A DNA stretch of 55,466 nucleotides from Asticcacaulis biprosthecium C19 (lineage in GTDB: Bacteria > Pseudomonadota > Alphaproteobacteria > Caulobacterales > Caulobacteraceae): NCBI RefSeq assembly GCF_000204015.1, contig NZ_GL883081.1, positions 170,321 through 225,786 on the forward strand. Reading direction: 5' to 3'. Positions 1-8,530 of this stretch are shown piece after piece. Position numbers and translations under genes: made by a program. How positions within the stretch are numbered: the stretch's first letter is position 1; each line of letters starts with the position of its first letter. The notes under the pieces were generated by a model. That model was not told the origin of the DNA, searched no databases, and saw only the letters and a list, made by a program, of their open reading frames with translations.

Positions 1-80
1 CTCGAGCGCCGACGCATGGGCGGCCCCGAAGGCTCCTCGCGTAAGCTCGGGCGGCCAGGAAGCGTTGTTTGGCGCCCATG

Positions 81-115
81 CCAACCCACAATGAGTGAAG
101 GTCATCGTGGGTTGG
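81..115. repeat. Hairpin directly after the histidine kinase stop codon
   Basis: Two 14-base arms (81-94 and 102-115) are complementary at 13 of 14 positions around a 7-base loop. The hairpin sits 2 bases beyond the kinase stop codon (118-120), so it would be the first structure in the 3' end of that transcript. No T-run follows it on the minus strand, so it is not a canonical intrinsic terminator. It could protect the mRNA end or be a small palindromic repeat. The stretch 1-80 shows no gene. Confidence 0.5.
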
Positions 116-117
116 TA

Positions 118-2937
118 TTACCTATCTTTTTGATGACTGAGCCATCGCGCCGCGGTCGTCAAAAGCGTTGCGGGCTTCACCGGCTTTGCGACAACATCGT
201 TCATTCCGGCGTCGATGGATCTTTGTTGCGCGTCTGCAGGATTTGCTGTGAGGGCAATAATAGGGACGACGGAATTGCGCGCATTTGAAATTCGAATGCC
301 CGCGGTAGCAAGATATCCGTCCATCCCTGGCATGTTAATATCCATAAAAATCAGGTCAAAACTATGCCTGATGGCGACCCCCATAGCCTTATCGCCATTG
401 TCCGCCGTCATCACGTCGTAGCCTTCTGACCTTAAAACAGTCGTGACAAATTCACGGCTGGCATCATCGTCGTCAACGACCAGGATCCGGTTGTGCGTCA
501 TCAGTTGGGCATTGTCCTCGTCGGGAACAAATTCTCTTTGCCCCATCTCGGCATCTCGCTTGATCGGGATGTCAACAATGAAACTTGTCCCATGACCGAC
601 TGTACTTTCCACGTTGATAGCCCCGTCCATCAACTCGACCAGTTGACGGCAAATCAAGAGACCAAGGCCAGTGCCAGTTTGCGTCTCGCCCGCTTTGCGA
701 TCGACTTGGCTGAATTTCTTAAACAGTTGGGCCTGCCCCTCAAGGCTAATCCCCGGGCCGGTATCGGAGACCGCTATTCGCAAAGTAGCACCTTCAGCGG
801 ACGCAATAGGTACCGCCTTAACCTCGACATGCCCCTTAACCGTGAATTTAATGGCGTTACCGATTAGGTTTTGAAGAATTTGTCGGAACCGGATCTCATC
901 CAGCAACATGGCTGACGGTAAGTCATCTGCGACATCGACGCGGAGATCCAGTGATTTTGCTTTGGCTTGGACGGTGAGAAGGCCGGTCACATCGTCGATA
1001 ATTGAGGCGACGTTGCACGCCGTCGGTTTGAGGCGAAGCTGACCGGCATCCATCTTGGCGTGATCAAGAATGCCGTTAATCAACGTCAGCAGGTTGTGAC
1101 CTGCGGAATAAATTCTCTGGCTGTACCGAGCATTTTCACTTCCTTCAGGGTTGAGATCTGCCATGAGACCGGAAAACCCGATAATGCTGGTGAGGGGGGT
1201 TCGTATTTCATGGCTCATTGTCGCAAGGAAATTTGCCTTGGCCTCCGCCGCCACTTCTGCCTTTTCTCGGGCTACGACCAAGGCTGCGTTGGCCTCTTCA
1301 AGTGCGAGTTCCTTGGTTTTTAATGCCGTGATGTCGGTAACCAGGACGTAAAAACCACGCACAGCACCGTTTTCATCGCGATCAGGAAGATACTGCGCCC
1401 ACGTATAGCCCGTCGCACCATTTGCCTTGGTCAGGGCCCTCTCAAAGCTCTGCTGCGCCCCGGCAAGCGCCCCCAGTATATAGCGCTCGTTTCGGGCAAA
1501 GAGCTCAGGGCCCATCAAGCTGGGCATATCGAGACCGATCATCTCCTCGGCGGTTCGGCCGAACCATTCTTCATAGGCGCGATTTGCAAACCGACATACC
1601 AGGGTATTGTCCCAATACGCCACCATTCCCGGCATATGATCAGCCAGAAGGCGGTGGCGGGTTTCACTGGCCTGGATGCGCTCCAGCGCTTCAACCGTTT
1701 CAGTGACGTCGCGGACGACATCCTGAAAGCCTATAATCCTGTCGGCGGCGGCATCAAAAATCGGACGAGGGTTAGCCTCCATCCAACGCAACGCGCCATT
1801 GGCATGTCGAACGCGATAGCGCACCCGCAATGGACGCTTCCAATCCCTCTCACGAAGATAGGTCGCGAAGACAGCAAGGGTACGATCATAGTCTTCGGCG
1901 TAAATGAGATCCCGGGTTGACCTGCCGACAAACGAGTCCGGACGATATCCCAAAATTTCCTCGATTGACGGCGAGAGGTACTGGAACGTTCCCTCAAGAT
2001 CAAAGAGGGCGACGATATCGTTGGATCGCTCTGCCAGAAGACGATACTGCGCTTCACTCTCTTCGAGCTTGACCTGGGCGGCGACCAGATCGGTGACATC
2101 TTTAAAAACGCCGAAAATCGCTACAGCCTGACCGGCATGGTCGAATTCGCCAAGACCAACGGAATCGACAATGCGAACATCACCCGTATCGCGCCGTATC
2201 AGGCGCTTTCGGAAACTAAAGGTTGCCTTAGATTCCAAAGCTTCGGCAATGGCGCCTGCCACGGAAGCTCTGTCGTCTGGGTGGTAAAAGCTGATGCCAT
2301 CATCAAGATTGGGTTGGTACCCCGCCGGATCACAGCCGTGTATTGCATATACCTCCGGCGACCAGGTCGATTGCGTGGTTTTAAGATCGACGTGCCAGTG
2401 TCCCACCTTGGCCAGCTTCTCGGCAAGGTCGAGGTAGGCTTGCCGGCGGTCCAGAAGGCTCTTCGCCAGGAGGAATTCCTGCGTGAACCCCCTGCGCCCC
2501 TTGGCTGGCATGAACGAAAACATGTCGACGCTGGCGCCATTCTTGAGCCGTCGCATTGCGCTAGCCGTCACGGGCACATTAATATTGTCAGGTCCGACAA
2601 TGTCCAGTTCGACTTCATGCACACTTCCCGTAAGAGCAAGAGGTGGCAGAACATGAGATCCCATCACGAAGTTAGAGGGCCGCGTCAGAAGCCTTCTCAG
2701 GCTTACCCCGGTCAGTTCATGAGTGGCTTTACCTGCCATGGCCGCGAAGGCAAAATTGCAGCGCAGGATGTGCCCGCCCACGTCACAGAGCGCCAGACCG
2801 CAGGGCGCCAGATCAAAAAGCTCAGCGTCGTCATTTAGGTAAGGGGCTTCCGCTGGCTTGATCAATGGAATATCGAAACTCTTAGGGTTCAGCTCTGAGG
2901 TAATTTCGAATCGTTTCAGCGACGAGGTCTGGCGCAC
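118..2937 (-). CDS. Hybrid sensor histidine kinase with four PAS domains
   Basis: This 939-residue protein is a cytoplasmic kinase with no clear membrane segment. In order it has an RsbP-type PAS (about 40-150), three more PAS domains (about 170-285, 295-412, 428-540), HisKA with the phosphorylated His576 in an SHEIRTPL motif, and HATPase_c with N box at N694, G1 at 724-730 and G2 at 754-759. A C-terminal receiver domain follows, with phospho-acceptor Asp866 and Lys918. The first PAS matches the type fused to RsbP phosphatases, and the gene directly upstream encodes the RsbQ partner. The GTG start at 2937 overlaps that gene by 56 bases. A TTG or ATT codon just after the upstream stop (near 2865-2875) is an alternative start, and no Shine-Dalgarno sequence settles it. 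Function is certain as a hybrid kinase; the signal is unknown. Confidence 0.93.
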   Translation of the reverse strand: MRQTSSLKRFEITSELNPKSFDIPLIKPAEAPYLNDDAELFDLAPCGLALCDVGGHILRCNFAFAAMAGKATHELTGVSLRRLLTRPSNFVMGSHVLPPLALTGSVHEVELDIVGPDNINVPVTASAMRRLKNGASVDMFSFMPAKGRRGFTQEFLLAKSLLDRRQAYLDLAEKLAKVGHWHVDLKTTQSTWSPEVYAIHGCDPAGYQPNLDDGISFYHPDDRASVAGAIAEALESKATFSFRKRLIRRDTGDVRIVDSVGLGEFDHAGQAVAIFGVFKDVTDLVAAQVKLEESEAQYRLLAERSNDIVALFDLEGTFQYLSPSIEEILGYRPDSFVGRSTRDLIYAEDYDRTLAVFATYLRERDWKRPLRVRYRVRHANGALRWMEANPRPIFDAAADRIIGFQDVVRDVTETVEALERIQASETRHRLLADHMPGMVAYWDNTLVCRFANRAYEEWFGRTAEEMIGLDMPSLMGPELFARNERYILGALAGAQQSFERALTKANGATGYTWAQYLPDRDENGAVRGFYVLVTDITALKTKELALEEANAALVVAREKAEVAAEAKANFLATMSHEIRTPLTSIIGFSGLMADLNPEGSENARYSQRIYSAGHNLLTLINGILDHAKMDAGQLRLKPTACNVASIIDDVTGLLTVQAKAKSLDLRVDVADDLPSAMLLDEIRFRQILQNLIGNAIKFTVKGHVEVKAVPIASAEGATLRIAVSDTGPGISLEGQAQLFKKFSQVDRKAGETQTGTGLGLLICRQLVELMDGAINVESTVGHGTSFIVDIPIKRDAEMGQREFVPDEDNAQLMTHNRILVVDDDDASREFVTTVLRSEGYDVMTADNGDKAMGVAIRHSFDLIFMDINMPGMDGYLATAGIRISNARNSVVPIIALTANPADAQQRSIDAGMNDVVAKPVKPATLLTTAARWLSHQKDR

Positions 2938-3682
2938 TTATATGCGGGCAATGTCCCTCGGAATGAATCAAAGCAAGTTGGGCATTTGGCATGGTCGCTT
3001 GCATGTATTCGCCAACCGTCAAGGGCGCGATGGCGTCCTCATCGCACTGTAGAATGAGTGTCGGGGTCGCCACGCCATCGAGATCAGACCTGTGATCCGA
3101 TAGAAACGTCGTCCTGGCAAAATGGTGCGCTATTTCGGGGTCGGTGCGGCAAAAGCTGGATTCCAACTCCAGGGCCAACTCGGGCCGGTCGGGATTCCCC
3201 ATGATGACCGGCGCCATTTGCGCGGACCAGCCACGATGATTTATCTCGAGAAATTCCAGCAGTTCTTCCAGAGATTCACGGGTGAAGCCGCCTTGATAGG
3301 CGCCGTCGTCAAGATAGCAGGGCGAAGGACCAACCATGATAAGATGTTCGAAGAGTTCAGGGCGCTTCTTCGCGGCGAGCAGCGAAATCATGCCGCTGAC
3401 ACTATGGCCGACGACCGTAATCCCGCTCAAGTTCAGAGCGTCGCATATGGAAATGAGATCGTCGGCGTAGCCTTGTAAGGAAGCGTACTTGGACTTTACA
3501 AAGGCCGAGGCGTCAGAATTACCCGCGCCGATCTGATCGTACAGAATGACTCGGAAATTTGGCTCAAAGTGGGGTGTGACGAGCCGCCACATATTCTGGT
3601 CGCACCCATAGCCATGAATAAAGATCATGGGCGTGGTGCCAGAACCTTTCTCAGTAATAGCAAATCGTTCTGAGATCGACAT
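2882..3682 (-). CDS. rsbQ: RsbQ-like alpha/beta hydrolase
   Basis: The 266-residue protein closely resembles Bacillus RsbQ over its full length. It has the oxyanion region HGYGCDQNMW (23-32), the nucleophile elbow GHSVSG with Ser94, Asp216 in LQCDEDAIAP, and His244 in EGHCPH. RsbQ processes a small hydrophobic molecule and activates the PAS domain of RsbP; plant KAI2/D14 receptors belong to the same family. Here the partner is probably the PAS domain of the downstream histidine kinase. The ATG at 3682 is preferred over an upstream TTG (3724) because GAGG lies 6 bases before it and RsbQ starts at this level. It lies 123 bases downstream of the response regulator gene and overlaps the kinase, so the three are probably cotranscribed. 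Confidence 0.93.
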   Translation of the reverse strand: MSISERFAITEKGSGTTPMIFIHGYGCDQNMWRLVTPHFEPNFRVILYDQIGAGNSDASAFVKSKYASLQGYADDLISICDALNLSGITVVGHSVSGMISLLAAKKRPELFEHLIMVGPSPCYLDDGAYQGGFTRESLEELLEFLEINHRGWSAQMAPVIMGNPDRPELALELESSFCRTDPEIAHHFARTTFLSDHRSDLDGVATPTLILQCDEDAIAPLTVGEYMQATMPNAQLALIHSEGHCPHISAPDLVAETIRNYLRAEP

Positions 3683-3805
3683 TTTGGGCCTCGACAAAAA
3701 GTGAACTTGGAGGATACCGCTCAACTCTCCAAGCCATGGTTAAAATAGCGGCTTTCAATTAATTTTTTCCATGGGGCGATCAGGCATTTCGCAAATTATC
3801 GGTAT

Positions 3806-4519
3806 TCAGCGCTTAAACTCCGGCCGGAACATGTAGCCCACCGCATAGACAGTTCGGATCAATTCCTCCTTTTTGGCGCCTTCGGGATAAGCGTCATTAA
3901 GCTTCTTCCGCAAACGAGATATGACAGCGTCCAGAGCACGAGGCGTTGTGTGCTCATGAAGATCCGCCATACCGGAGAGAATTTGCTCGCGTTTTAGGGG
4001 GCGATCGGGATGGTTAAGGAAAACCCGCATCACTGCGAGCTCGGCTTGCGACAAGATCATCTGATGTCCCGAGGGGCCGATCATAATCCGCGAAACGGTG
4101 TCCAGGCTCCAATTGAAAAAATGGGTCCTCGTGGTGCCGGCGCCCGGCGCGCCGTTGACGGCATGCCTGCCTATGACGATGCGGATACGTGCCGCAAGTT
4201 CGTCGGCATTGAATGGCTTCGAAACATAATCCTGTGCCCCTATTTCCAAACCCTTCAGTCGATCAATGTCCTCACCGCGCGCGCTGAGCATGATTATGGG
4301 CGGCCCCTTGGCACTCGAGACACGTTTGCAAATTGACAGTCCGTCCTCGCCCGGCATCATGGCGTCCAGAACAATAAGGTCTATTCTCCGGGAAGCCAGA
4401 ATAGCATCCATTTGGCGGCCACCATCTGCCGTAAGCACATGGAAGCCTCGAAGTGCCAAGGAAATTTCCAGTAGTTCGCGAATATCGTCCGTGTCGTCTA
4501 CGACCAGTATCGTCGCCAT
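3806..4519 (-). CDS. OmpR-family response regulator
   Basis: The 237-residue protein has an N-terminal receiver domain (acidic pocket DD at 8-9, phospho-acceptor Asp52, Lys101) and a C-terminal winged-helix DNA-binding domain of the Trans_reg_C type. It is a DNA-binding transcription factor, probably phosphorylated by a histidine kinase. The nearest kinase is the hybrid kinase two genes downstream on the same strand, whose own receiver would have to pass phosphate back, or act in parallel. The ATG at 4519 places the start at the usual position for the family. An upstream GTG at 4546 would add nine residues; neither has a strong Shine-Dalgarno sequence. Confidence 0.92.
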   Translation of the reverse strand: MATILVVDDTDDIRELLEISLALRGFHVLTADGGRQMDAILASRRIDLIVLDAMMPGEDGLSICKRVSSAKGPPIIMLSARGEDIDRLKGLEIGAQDYVSKPFNADELAARIRIVIGRHAVNGAPGAGTTRTHFFNWSLDTVSRIMIGPSGHQMILSQAELAVMRVFLNHPDRPLKREQILSGMADLHEHTTPRALDAVISRLRKKLNDAYPEGAKKEELIRTVYAVGYMFRPEFKR

Positions 4520-4790
4520 CTCGAATTGTGATAAAGCGTTGCTCACGGGACTTAAGCCATAGTCTACGTTGGAGAATCAATTGGAAAATTCAATTGTGGG
4601 TCGTTGTCTTCAAGGTATTTGCTATATATTTCAAACAAAAAAATGAATTGCGACAAAGGCGTAAGATTCGCTTGGCCGTGGGCGTAGCTCAACCTGTAGC
4701 ATTAAAACTTTCGGAGATCAAAAAACAGCCAACAACGTCGCTTATTGAAGGCCACTTTCAGAAAAGTCCCTCAATCAGCATATTGCCCCC
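4520..4790. other. A+T-rich intergenic spacer
   Basis: This 271-base stretch lies upstream of the response regulator and downstream of the TrmH gene and is clearly richer in A+T than its surroundings. It must hold the promoter of the response regulator module. I see no convincing gene, tRNA or strong hairpin; an open frame on the plus strand has no recognisable product. Confidence 0.5.
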
Positions 4791-5564
4791 TCAACGGCAC
4801 ATATGATACAGCACAATCCCGCTGGTCGTTGCCACATTCAGGCTGTCGAACCCGCCGTGCATGTCGATCCGCACGGACGTGCATGCCGCCATGACCTCGG
4901 GCGCCAATCCCGGCCCTTCCGCCCCGAACAGGAAGGCCGATCGTTCTGCCGGCGCCACGTCATCCAGCACAACCGCCCCTGACGGACTCAGCGCATAAGG
5001 CGCCACGCCATGCGCCGTCAAAGCCTCAACCAGATTCGGCACCCGGATATGCGGCACCTGAAATACCCCGCCGACGCTGACGCGGATGGCCTTGCGATAC
5101 AGCGGATCGCAACAGGCCGCGTCCAGAAGCACCGCGTCGACTCCGAACGCCGCCGCATTGCGCATCAACCCGCCCATATTGTCGGTATTGGCGATCGTCG
5201 ACAGGGCAAGCACCCGCACCCTGCCCGGCTTCAAAACCTCGCCCAGACCCGCAGGACCGGAATATCGCCCCAGAGCCAGATAACCACGATGGATGGCAAA
5301 TCCGGCGACCTGATCCATAATCGCCTGATCGACAACATAGACAGGCACATCCCCAGCCTGAGAAATATCCAGCATTTTCAAACGATCGGGCGTCGTTAGC
5401 ACACTTATACAAACGCACCAGGGGGACACAAACAACCGTTCGATCACCACCCGGCCCTCGGCCATAAACAGCCCCTCCCGCCCCGTCAGGTCGCGGTCCT
5501 TGACGTCGCGATACAGCCTAAGCCGCACATCTGACGGGTCTGTGATGGCAATGATCTCCGTCAC
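4791..5564 (-). CDS. TrmH/SpoU-family RNA 2'-O-methyltransferase
   Basis: The 257-residue protein belongs to the SPOUT superfamily, which transfers a methyl group from SAM to a ribose 2'-OH in tRNA or rRNA. The three SpoU motifs are visible: NTDNMGGLMRNAAAFG in the middle, FGAEGPGL near residue 210, and LNVATTSGIVLY at the C-terminus, forming the trefoil knot SAM site. An N-terminal substrate-binding extension is present, as in rRNA Gm methylases. The target nucleotide cannot be told. The start is GTG, supported by GAGAGG 6 bases upstream. It is divergent from puuA, and the polyamine operator at 5594-5607 lies only 30 bases upstream of this start, so it may be affected by the same regulator. 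Confidence 0.88.
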   Translation of the reverse strand: MTEIIAITDPSDVRLRLYRDVKDRDLTGREGLFMAEGRVVIERLFVSPWCVCISVLTTPDRLKMLDISQAGDVPVYVVDQAIMDQVAGFAIHRGYLALGRYSGPAGLGEVLKPGRVRVLALSTIANTDNMGGLMRNAAAFGVDAVLLDAACCDPLYRKAIRVSVGGVFQVPHIRVPNLVEALTAHGVAPYALSPSGAVVLDDVAPAERSAFLFGAEGPGLAPEVMAACTSVRIDMHGGFDSLNVATTSGIVLYHMCR

Positions 5565-5593
5565 GGCTTGCCTCTCTCCCTTTCCTCTGGCAT

Positions 5594-5607
5594 ATTGTGA
5601 TCACAAT
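5594..5607. promoter_or_regulatory. Palindromic operator 1 (puuA / trmH intergenic)
   Basis: A perfect 14-base palindrome, ATTGTGATCACAAT, lies between trmH and puuA. Its ten-base core TGTGATCACA recurs at four other promoters of polyamine genes in the window. It is the probable binding site of the FCD regulator encoded at 24507-25214. That assignment is inferred from distribution. Confidence 0.8.
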
Positions 5608-5717
5608 CTCACGATACTCCGGCGGTTCATCCGCGGACCTTGGGTCGTATTTGGTTCATTCCCAAATGCTCGGTTGAGTGTCATGATCCGTTCACATCAT
5701 GAGTCCCCGAGATCAAA

Positions 5718-7139
5718 ATGTCGCACGACAGCTATATGAAATCCAAGAACAAACGTCACAAGATGACGTTCGCCAAACGCGGCGCCCGAGACCTGGAAGA
5801 GGCCAGAGGCTGGCTGATGAACCAGAATATCGAAGAGATTGAATGCATGATCCCCGACCTGGCCGGTGTGGCGCGCGGCAAAATCATGCCGTCGAAAAAG
5901 TTCCTCAGCGCCCCTTACATGAACCTTCCGCTGGCGGTCTTCTACCAAACCATCACCGGCGACTATCCTGATCTGGAAGGCGTCGTTGGCACCGTCCAGT
6001 CCGACACTGACATCTTCCTGAAGCCCGACTTCAACACCCTGGCCGCCGTGCCGTGGGCCCACGACCCGACCGCCCAGGTCATCCATGACGCCTTCCACCC
6101 AGACGGCCGCCCGGTCGAGGAGAGCCCGCGCCAGGTGCTGCGCCGCGTCCTCAGCTACTACACCGCCAAGGGCTGGAAGCCGGTCATCGCGCCGGAGCTG
6201 GAATTCTACCTCGTCGAAAAGAACGTCGACCCCGACTATCCGCTCAAACCGCCGATCGGCCGCTCTGGACGACCGGAGACCGGCCGTCAGGGCTATTCGA
6301 TTGCCGCGGTGAACGAGTTCGACGCCCTGTTCGAGGACATGTACGAATATTCCGAGAGCCAGGGCCTGGAGATCGACACCCTGATCCACGAATCCGGCGT
6401 CGCTCAGATGGAAATCAACCTGCGCCATGGCGATCCGCTGGAACTGGCCGACCAGGTGCTCATGTTCAAGCGCACCATCAAGGAAACGGCGCTGGAGCAC
6501 GACATCTACGCCACCTTCATGGCCAAGCCGATGGCCCAGGAGCCGGGCTCGGCCATGCACATCCACCAGTCGATCGTCGACGCGAAAACCGGGCAGAACC
6601 TATTCTCGGACCCCAAGACCGGCGAACCGACCGAGGCCTTCTTCTCCTTCATCGCCGGCCAGCAGAAATACATGCCCGCGATCACCTCGCTGCTGGCGCC
6701 CTATGTCAACTCCTATCGCCGTCTGGCCAAGGGGTCGGGCGCCCCGGTCAACACCCAGTGGGGCTATGACAACCGCACCGCCGGCTTGCGCGTGCCGCCA
6801 GCCGACCCGGCCAACCGCCGCCTCGAAAACCGCATCCCGTCGTCCGACGCCAACCCGTACCTCGCCATAGCCGCCGTCCTGGCCTCCGGCTATCTCGGCA
6901 TGGTCGACAAGCTGAAGCCCGCCGACCCGGTCGGCCATGACGCCTCGACCCTCCCCCAGGGCGACCTACCCTATTCCCTGGTCCAGGCCATCATCAAGCT
7001 GGAACGCGCCCAACCCATCATCGACATCCTGGGGCCGCAGTTCGTCACCGCCTATTCGCGCGTCAAACTCTTCGAGTACGAGACCTTCATGCAGACCATC
7101 AGCCCCTGGGAACGTGAATTCCTGCTGCTGAACGTGTGA
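5718..7139 (+). CDS. puuA: Gamma-glutamylputrescine synthetase (PuuA)
   Basis: A 473-residue glutamine synthetase-family enzyme that ligates glutamate to putrescine with ATP, the first step of the Puu route. The family's catalytic elements are visible: the metal-binding ELEFYL segment near residue 160, the VAQMEINLRHGDPLEL region, MAKPM...SAMHIHQS, and the NRTAGLRVP and ENRIPSSDANPYLA motifs. Length and N-terminal style match PuuA rather than ammonia-assimilating GlnA. The chosen ATG is the first in frame; ATGs six and fifteen codons later are possible. The downstream oxidase starts within the stop codon (TGATG), so the two are coupled. Transcription is probably controlled from the operator at 5594-5607. 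Confidence 0.9.
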   Translation: MSHDSYMKSKNKRHKMTFAKRGARDLEEARGWLMNQNIEEIECMIPDLAGVARGKIMPSKKFLSAPYMNLPLAVFYQTITGDYPDLEGVVGTVQSDTDIFLKPDFNTLAAVPWAHDPTAQVIHDAFHPDGRPVEESPRQVLRRVLSYYTAKGWKPVIAPELEFYLVEKNVDPDYPLKPPIGRSGRPETGRQGYSIAAVNEFDALFEDMYEYSESQGLEIDTLIHESGVAQMEINLRHGDPLELADQVLMFKRTIKETALEHDIYATFMAKPMAQEPGSAMHIHQSIVDAKTGQNLFSDPKTGEPTEAFFSFIAGQQKYMPAITSLLAPYVNSYRRLAKGSGAPVNTQWGYDNRTAGLRVPPADPANRRLENRIPSSDANPYLAIAAVLASGYLGMVDKLKPADPVGHDASTLPQGDLPYSLVQAIIKLERAQPIIDILGPQFVTAYSRVKLFEYETFMQTISPWEREFLLLNV

Positions 7140-8419
7140 TGCCAGATCTGAGCATTGCCAATACGGGTCACCCGGCAGGGTCATGGTATGCTGAAACCGC
7201 CGATATCCCGGCCTTCCCTACCGTCGAAGGCGAGATCGAAACCGATATCGCCATCGTCGGCGGTGGCTATACCGGACTGGGCGCCGCCTTGGAGCTTGCG
7301 CGTCAGGGCATAGACTGCGCCGTCCTCGAAGGCGGTCGCATTGGCTCCGGCGCCTCGGGCCGCAACGGCGGTCAGGTCCATACCGGCCAGCGCCTGGATC
7401 CCGAAACCCTGGAAAAGATGTTCGGCGAAGACATGGCGCGCCAGTTCTGGACCATGGCCATGGACGCCCGCGCCCACCTCGACGCTCTTATTCGCGATCA
7501 GGCCGTCAACTGCGACTTCAAACCCGGCCTGGTCCATGCCTGGCACAAGCCGCGCTTCGAAGCCGATGACCGCGCCTATGCCGACTTTGTCAGCAGCCGC
7601 TATGGCTACGACAAGCTGTCCTTCCTCGACAAATCCCAAACCGCCACCGAACTGGGCACGGACGTCTATCACGGCGGGCTGGTCGACGCCGGCGGCGGCC
7701 ATCTCCACCCGCTGAAACTGGCCCTGGGCATGGCCCGCGCCGCCCAGTCCCGAGGCGCCAACCTCTATGAAGACAGCCGCGTCCTTCGCTACGAAGGCAC
7801 CAGCCTCACCCTGACCAACGGCCGCCGTGTCAAGGCCAAACGCCTGCTGATCTGCGGCAATGGCTATATGGAAGGCCTCAGCGAACAGATCGACGCCAGG
7901 GTCATGCCGATCAACAACTTCATCCTTGTCACCGCCCCGCTGCCCGACAACACCATCCTGCCCAGCGACTACGCCGCCGCGGACTCACGCTTCGTCGTCA
8001 ACTATTGGCGCCGTACGCCCGACAACCGGCTGCTGTTTGGCGGCGGCGAGAACTACACCCCTTGGTTCCCAAAGGATATCAAGGCCTTCGTCCGTCGCAA
8101 CATGCTGAAAGTCTACCCGCAACTCAGCGACGTCGAGATCACCCACGGCTGGGGCGGCACCCTGGCCATCACCATGACCCGCGCCCCCTTCGTCCGCCGG
8201 CTGGCGCCTGACGTCCTGGTCAGCGCCGGCTACAGCGGCCAAGGCGTTGTCCTGGCGCCCTATTTCGGCAAACTTCTTGCCCGCGCCGTGACCGGTGATT
8301 CGCGCGACATCGACCTGCTGAGCCGCCTTCCCACCCCCGCCTTCTTCGGCGGCCGCATGCTGCGCTGGCCCGCGCTCGTGGCCGGGTTGAGCTATTACGC
8401 GCTACGCGACAGGCTTTAG
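7139..8419 (+). CDS. puuB: Gamma-glutamylputrescine oxidase (FAD-dependent, PuuB)
   Basis: The 426-residue flavoprotein belongs to the D-amino-acid oxidase fold and would oxidise gamma-glutamylputrescine to gamma-glutamyl-aminobutyraldehyde. The dinucleotide-binding motif IAIVGGGYTGLGAALELA lies about 35 residues from the start, followed by GSGASGRNGGQ typical of PuuB/OrdL-like oxidases. A C-terminal FAD motif AGYSGQGV is also present. The ATG at 7139 overlaps the puuA stop by one base; a GTG directly upstream (7136) is in frame but unnecessary. Immediate coupling to puuA strongly supports the role, although some homologues act on other amines. Confidence 0.87.
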   Translation: MPDLSIANTGHPAGSWYAETADIPAFPTVEGEIETDIAIVGGGYTGLGAALELARQGIDCAVLEGGRIGSGASGRNGGQVHTGQRLDPETLEKMFGEDMARQFWTMAMDARAHLDALIRDQAVNCDFKPGLVHAWHKPRFEADDRAYADFVSSRYGYDKLSFLDKSQTATELGTDVYHGGLVDAGGGHLHPLKLALGMARAAQSRGANLYEDSRVLRYEGTSLTLTNGRRVKAKRLLICGNGYMEGLSEQIDARVMPINNFILVTAPLPDNTILPSDYAAADSRFVVNYWRRTPDNRLLFGGGENYTPWFPKDIKAFVRRNMLKVYPQLSDVEITHGWGGTLAITMTRAPFVRRLAPDVLVSAGYSGQGVVLAPYFGKLLARAVTGDSRDIDLLSRLPTPAFFGGRMLRWPALVAGLSYYALRDRL

Positions 8420-8426
8420 ACAGCAC

Positions 8427-8468
8427 GCGACGGAATAGGTGAATTCCGTTTCGCGCAATACCATTTTT
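8427..8468 (+). terminator. Probable intrinsic terminator after puuAB
   Basis: A 7-base perfect stem (8430-8436 with 8443-8449, loop of 6), extendable by GCG/CGC, lies just after the puuB stop and is followed after a short gap by a run of five T (8463-8467). It would end the puuAB transcript before the chemoreceptor-like gene. Confidence 0.5.
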
Positions 8469-8530
8469 AAGTTTGCGTTAACCTTCAAAAACCTACTCAT
8501 TGTGCGGTGCAATCGTTTGGAGGGATTACT

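Noticed and set aside
5594-5607. Possible CRP/FNR-type site (TGTGA...TCACA half-sites)
   Set aside because: CRP sites need a 6-base spacer between the half-sites; here they abut directly, and all five copies occur only at polyamine genes.
5697-6566. 289-codon frame antisense to puuA
   Set aside because: Shadow of the puuA frame; no ribosome-binding site or family resemblance.
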